The translations under genes were made by a program, and so were the position numbers. A DNA stretch of 8,533 bases. Source: JBGPIK01 sp041484845. Its GTDB lineage: Bacteria; Desulfobacterota; Binatia; UBA9968. Position 1 is the stretch's first letter. The number at the start of each line of letters is the position of its first letter. Location of the stretch: positions 1-8,533 of the forward strand of contig JBGPIK010000302.1 in NCBI GenBank assembly GCA_041484845.1. The letters run 5' to 3'. Below are positions 7,602 through 8,533 of this stretch, piece after piece. The notes under the pieces are model-generated. The model searched no databases. It was not told the DNA's origin and worked only from the letters and a program-made list of their open reading frames with translations.

Positions 7602-8159
7602 CTAAGTCGTACCGCGGCTCTGCCAGCGGCCTACGGTTACCTGATCGATACCGTCCGATTCGGTCAACAGGACATTGACCCGTTCGTCTTCTCCTGCATC
7701 GACGTTTTTTCCGACGACGTCGGCTCGAATCGGTAGCTCGCGCGCGCCCCGATCCACGAGCACGGCGACCAGAATGCGTCTCGGTTGCCCGAGGCGCGCT
7801 ACGGCCTCCATGGCTGCGCGGATCGTGCGGCCCCTGAAGATGACGTCGTCGATAAGCACTACGGTCTTGTCATCGAGCGAAAAAGGCACTTCGGGAGCGC
7901 TGACGTTGGTCGTGGGCTGTTCGGCAGAGCGATCGTCACGGTAAGGGCTAACATCAAGAGATCCCACCGGCGCGGCGATATTTGCGATCTCCTCGATCTT
8001 GCGTGCTATCCGGCGCGCCAGGTGAACGCCGCGGGAACGGATGCCGATCAATGCCAGTTCGCCTGGATTCGGCGTTTTCTCGACAATCTCGTGCGCCATC
8101 CGGCTGATCATTCTCCCGAGCTCATCCTTTTCCAACACGATCTGTTTGTCTTGCGCCAT
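7602..8159 (-). CDS. pyrR: Bifunctional pyr operon regulator / uracil phosphoribosyltransferase PyrR
   Basis: PyrR binds pyr leader RNA when UMP is high and, in many species, also makes UMP from uracil and PRPP. The 185 residues match the usual 180 or so. Family marks include SRMAHEI (19-25), IRSRGVHLARRI (40-51), the PyrR-specific SPYRDD (71-76), the PRPP loop VVLIDDVIFRGRT (100-112) and DRGARELPIRADVVGKN (136-152). Compared with B. subtilis PyrR, the RNA-binding-type residues H22, R141, R146 and K152 are kept (H23, R140, R145, K151) and T18 is replaced by Ser19, but H140 is Ala139, and the PRPP-loop threonine in YTGRT is Arg109. This suggests RNA binding is kept while the enzyme activity may be changed; K or R at this place also occurs in some other PyrR proteins as I recall. 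ATG 8159 fits the family start; a weak GGAAGAG lies 11 nt upstream. It is the first full gene behind the leader with a PyrR-type RNA hairpin, implying autoregulation. Confidence 0.96.
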   Translation of the reverse strand: MAQDKQIVLEKDELGRMISRMAHEIVEKTPNPGELALIGIRSRGVHLARRIARKIEEIANIAAPVGSLDVSPYRDDRSAEQPTTNVSAPEVPFSLDDKTVVLIDDVIFRGRTIRAAMEAVARLGQPRRILVAVLVDRGARELPIRADVVGKNVDAGEDERVNVLLTESDGIDQVTVGRWQSRGTT

Positions 8160-8199
8160 AAATAAAAAGGCTCTTCCGGGTTTACTGTGAAGGAGTATT

Positions 8200-8284
8200 C
8201 ACCACAAAGGCCCAGAGTTCGCAGAGTTCGAAGTATTTTTTAATCAAAAACTCTTTACTCTGTGCCCTCCGCGCCTCGGCGGTG
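8200..8284. repeat. Degenerate 85-nt inverted repeat in the pyrR leader
   Basis: CACCACAAAGGCCCAGAG begins the left arm (8200-8226) and the right arm (8258-8284) ends CTCGGCGGTG. The arms are complementary at 19 of 27 positions, with an A/T-rich centre of about 30 nt. The family with arms like CACAGAGG and CTCTGTG is a familiar dispersed intergenic repeat in many environmental bacteria. In the pyr transcript it would fold into a long imperfect hairpin after the attenuator and about 40 nt before the pyrR start. The flanking leader sequence (8160-8199 and 8285-8352) shows nothing else that I can support. Confidence 0.75.
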
Positions 8285-8352
8285 TAATGTCCGAGTCCTT
8301 GCGCCGAAATAGCATTGCCCGGGTTAATCATACGAAAGCCTGAAGATCCAAT

Positions 8353-8386
8353 AAAAAAGACCCGCCCGGTTCACCGAGAGGGTCTT
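8353..8386 (-). terminator. Intrinsic terminator in the pyr leader (attenuator)
   Basis: In the direction of transcription AAGACCC (8386-8380) pairs with GGGTCTT (8363-8357) over 7 bp. After one U/C mismatch, CUCGG pairs with CCGGG (with one G-U) around a UGAA tetraloop. A run of U follows directly (8358-8353, counting the last two stem bases). It lies about 75-105 nt after the predicted transcription start and no long gene precedes it, so it acts in the pyrR leader as an attenuator. The UGA of the leader ORF falls in the tetraloop, so a ribosome finishing that ORF would cover the 5' arm and prevent folding. Confidence 0.88.
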
Positions 8387-8421
8387 AGAGTGTTAATGTT
8401 GGTTGGACTGAATTCCGTCAT
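8371..8421 (-). CDS. Putative 16-residue pyr leader peptide
   Basis: ATG at 8421 opens MTEFSPTNINTLRPSR and ends with TGA at 8373-8371. AAAGG (8430-8426) lies 4 nt before the ATG; this is a short spacing and a modest ribosome site. Its last codons run through the 5' arm of the terminator and its stop is in the terminator loop. AAAGG is also the 3' arm of the lower stem of the PyrR-type hairpin. The peptide itself shows no special codon run and probably has no function; the act of translation would matter. An ORF this short could occur by chance; its exact fit to the two hairpins is the reason for the call. Confidence 0.6.
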   Translation of the reverse strand: MTEFSPTNINTLRPSR

Positions 8422-8425
8422 AAGG

Positions 8426-8458
8426 CCTTTGCCGATCTCACAGGATACGGTTAAAAGG
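8426..8458 (-). promoter_or_regulatory. PyrR-binding RNA hairpin (binding loop) at the 5' end of the pyr mRNA
   Basis: In RNA sense, CCUUU (8458-8454) pairs with AAAGG (8430-8426). An internal loop UAA/C follows, then CCG pairs with CGG (8450-8448 with 8434-8432). A bulged U (8447) precedes AUC pairing with GAU (8446-8444 with 8437-8435), which closes the hexaloop CUGUGA (8443-8438). The PyrR-binding consensus is ARUCCNGNGAGGYU, with CNGNGA as the loop. The whole loop and its three closing pairs agree in structure, and the lower stem with an internal bulge also resembles Bacillus binding loops. The lower stem hides AAAGG, the likely ribosome site of the leader ORF. The fact that pyrR follows supports the call. 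Confidence 0.88.
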
Positions 8459-8466
8459 GTTAATTT

Positions 8467-8495
8467 TTTGTATCGTGGGAATCGGTTAAAGTCAA
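8467..8495 (-). promoter_or_regulatory. Likely sigma70-type promoter of the pyr operon
   Basis: TTGACT (8495-8490) is a near-perfect -35 box. It is separated by 17 nt from TACAAA (8472-8467), a moderate -10 box with 4 of 6 consensus bases. Transcription would start at about 8460, right at the base of the PyrR-type hairpin, which fits a compact 5' leader. The call comes from pattern only. Confidence 0.65.
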
Positions 8496-8507
8496 TAAGA
8501 ATGAATA

Positions 8508-8529
8508 ACACCGCAGCAAGTTGCGGGGT
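8508..8529. other. Small hairpin upstream of the pyr promoter
   Basis: ACACCGCA (8508-8515) and TGCGGGGT (8522-8529) pair except for one A/G mismatch around a six-base loop. Read on the minus strand it is followed by a T-rich stretch (GTTATTCATTCTT), so it could be a weak terminator of a gene beyond the right edge. The neighbouring gene is not visible, so this stays open. Confidence 0.35.
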
Positions 8530-8533
8530 ATCA

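Noticed and set aside
8182..8331. Minus-strand ORF of 49 codons in the pyrR leader, starting at ATG 8331
   Set aside because: Most of it is the 8200-8284 repeat read as protein. It has no good ribosome site, and this repeat family is known to give spurious short ORFs.
8373..8384. Plus-strand ACCGAGAGGGTC resembling the PyrR-binding consensus
   Set aside because: It is on the strand opposite the operon and is part of the terminator stem; the flanking bases do not close a CNGNGA hexaloop. The minus-strand CUGUGA hairpin fits far better.

Overview
The window carries a pyrimidine-biosynthesis operon on the minus strand. Its order of transcription is a regulated leader, pyrR, a fused pyrB, carA and carB, followed by the start of recG, which runs off the left edge. 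Every gene I can support is on the minus strand. The DNA is moderately GC-rich, and the intergenic gaps hold short, degenerate, low-complexity repeats. PyrR-controlled pyr genes, an E. coli-like aspartate transcarbamoylase and a typical CarA/CarB pair fit an uncultured Gram-negative-type bacterium, perhaps Deltaproteobacteria-like or a neighbouring environmental phylum. The sequence alone does not fix the lineage.

Right end (8160-8533): the operon leader. A sigma70-type promoter (8467-8495) would start an RNA near 8460. That RNA begins almost at once with a hairpin whose hexaloop CUGUGA fits the PyrR-binding-loop consensus (CNGNGA). The 3' arm of this hairpin contains the likely Shine-Dalgarno (AAAGG) of a 16-codon leader ORF (8371-8421). 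The stop codon of that ORF lies in the loop of a strong intrinsic terminator (8353-8386). This reads as a complete translation-coupled attenuator: PyrR bound with UMP would hide the ribosome site, the leader would go untranslated, and the terminator would form. A mechanism of this kind was proposed for the pyr cluster of Thermus; it differs from the Bacillus antiterminator scheme. A degenerate 85-nt inverted repeat (8200-8284) lies between the terminator and pyrR.

Middle (5512-8159): pyrR encodes a free-standing PyrR of normal length. After a 131-nt gap with a heptamer repeat comes a 652-residue protein that appears to join three parts: a complete aspartate transcarbamoylase catalytic chain (PyrB), a zinc-ribbon segment like the C-terminal domain of the ATCase regulatory chain (PyrI) but without PyrI's nucleotide-binding domain, and a second full PyrR-like phosphoribosyltransferase domain. 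The two PyrR copies have diverged in complementary ways. The free copy keeps the N-terminal RNA-binding-type residues but has an altered PRPP loop. The fused copy keeps the PRPP loop but has lost those N-terminal residues.

Left (1-5493): carA and carB, closely spaced after pyrB, encode both subunits of carbamoyl-phosphate synthetase, which supplies the substrate of PyrB. carB is followed by a 152-nt gap with an inverted repeat, then by the N-terminal 309 codons of recG. No pyrC, pyrD, pyrE or pyrF lies in the window.
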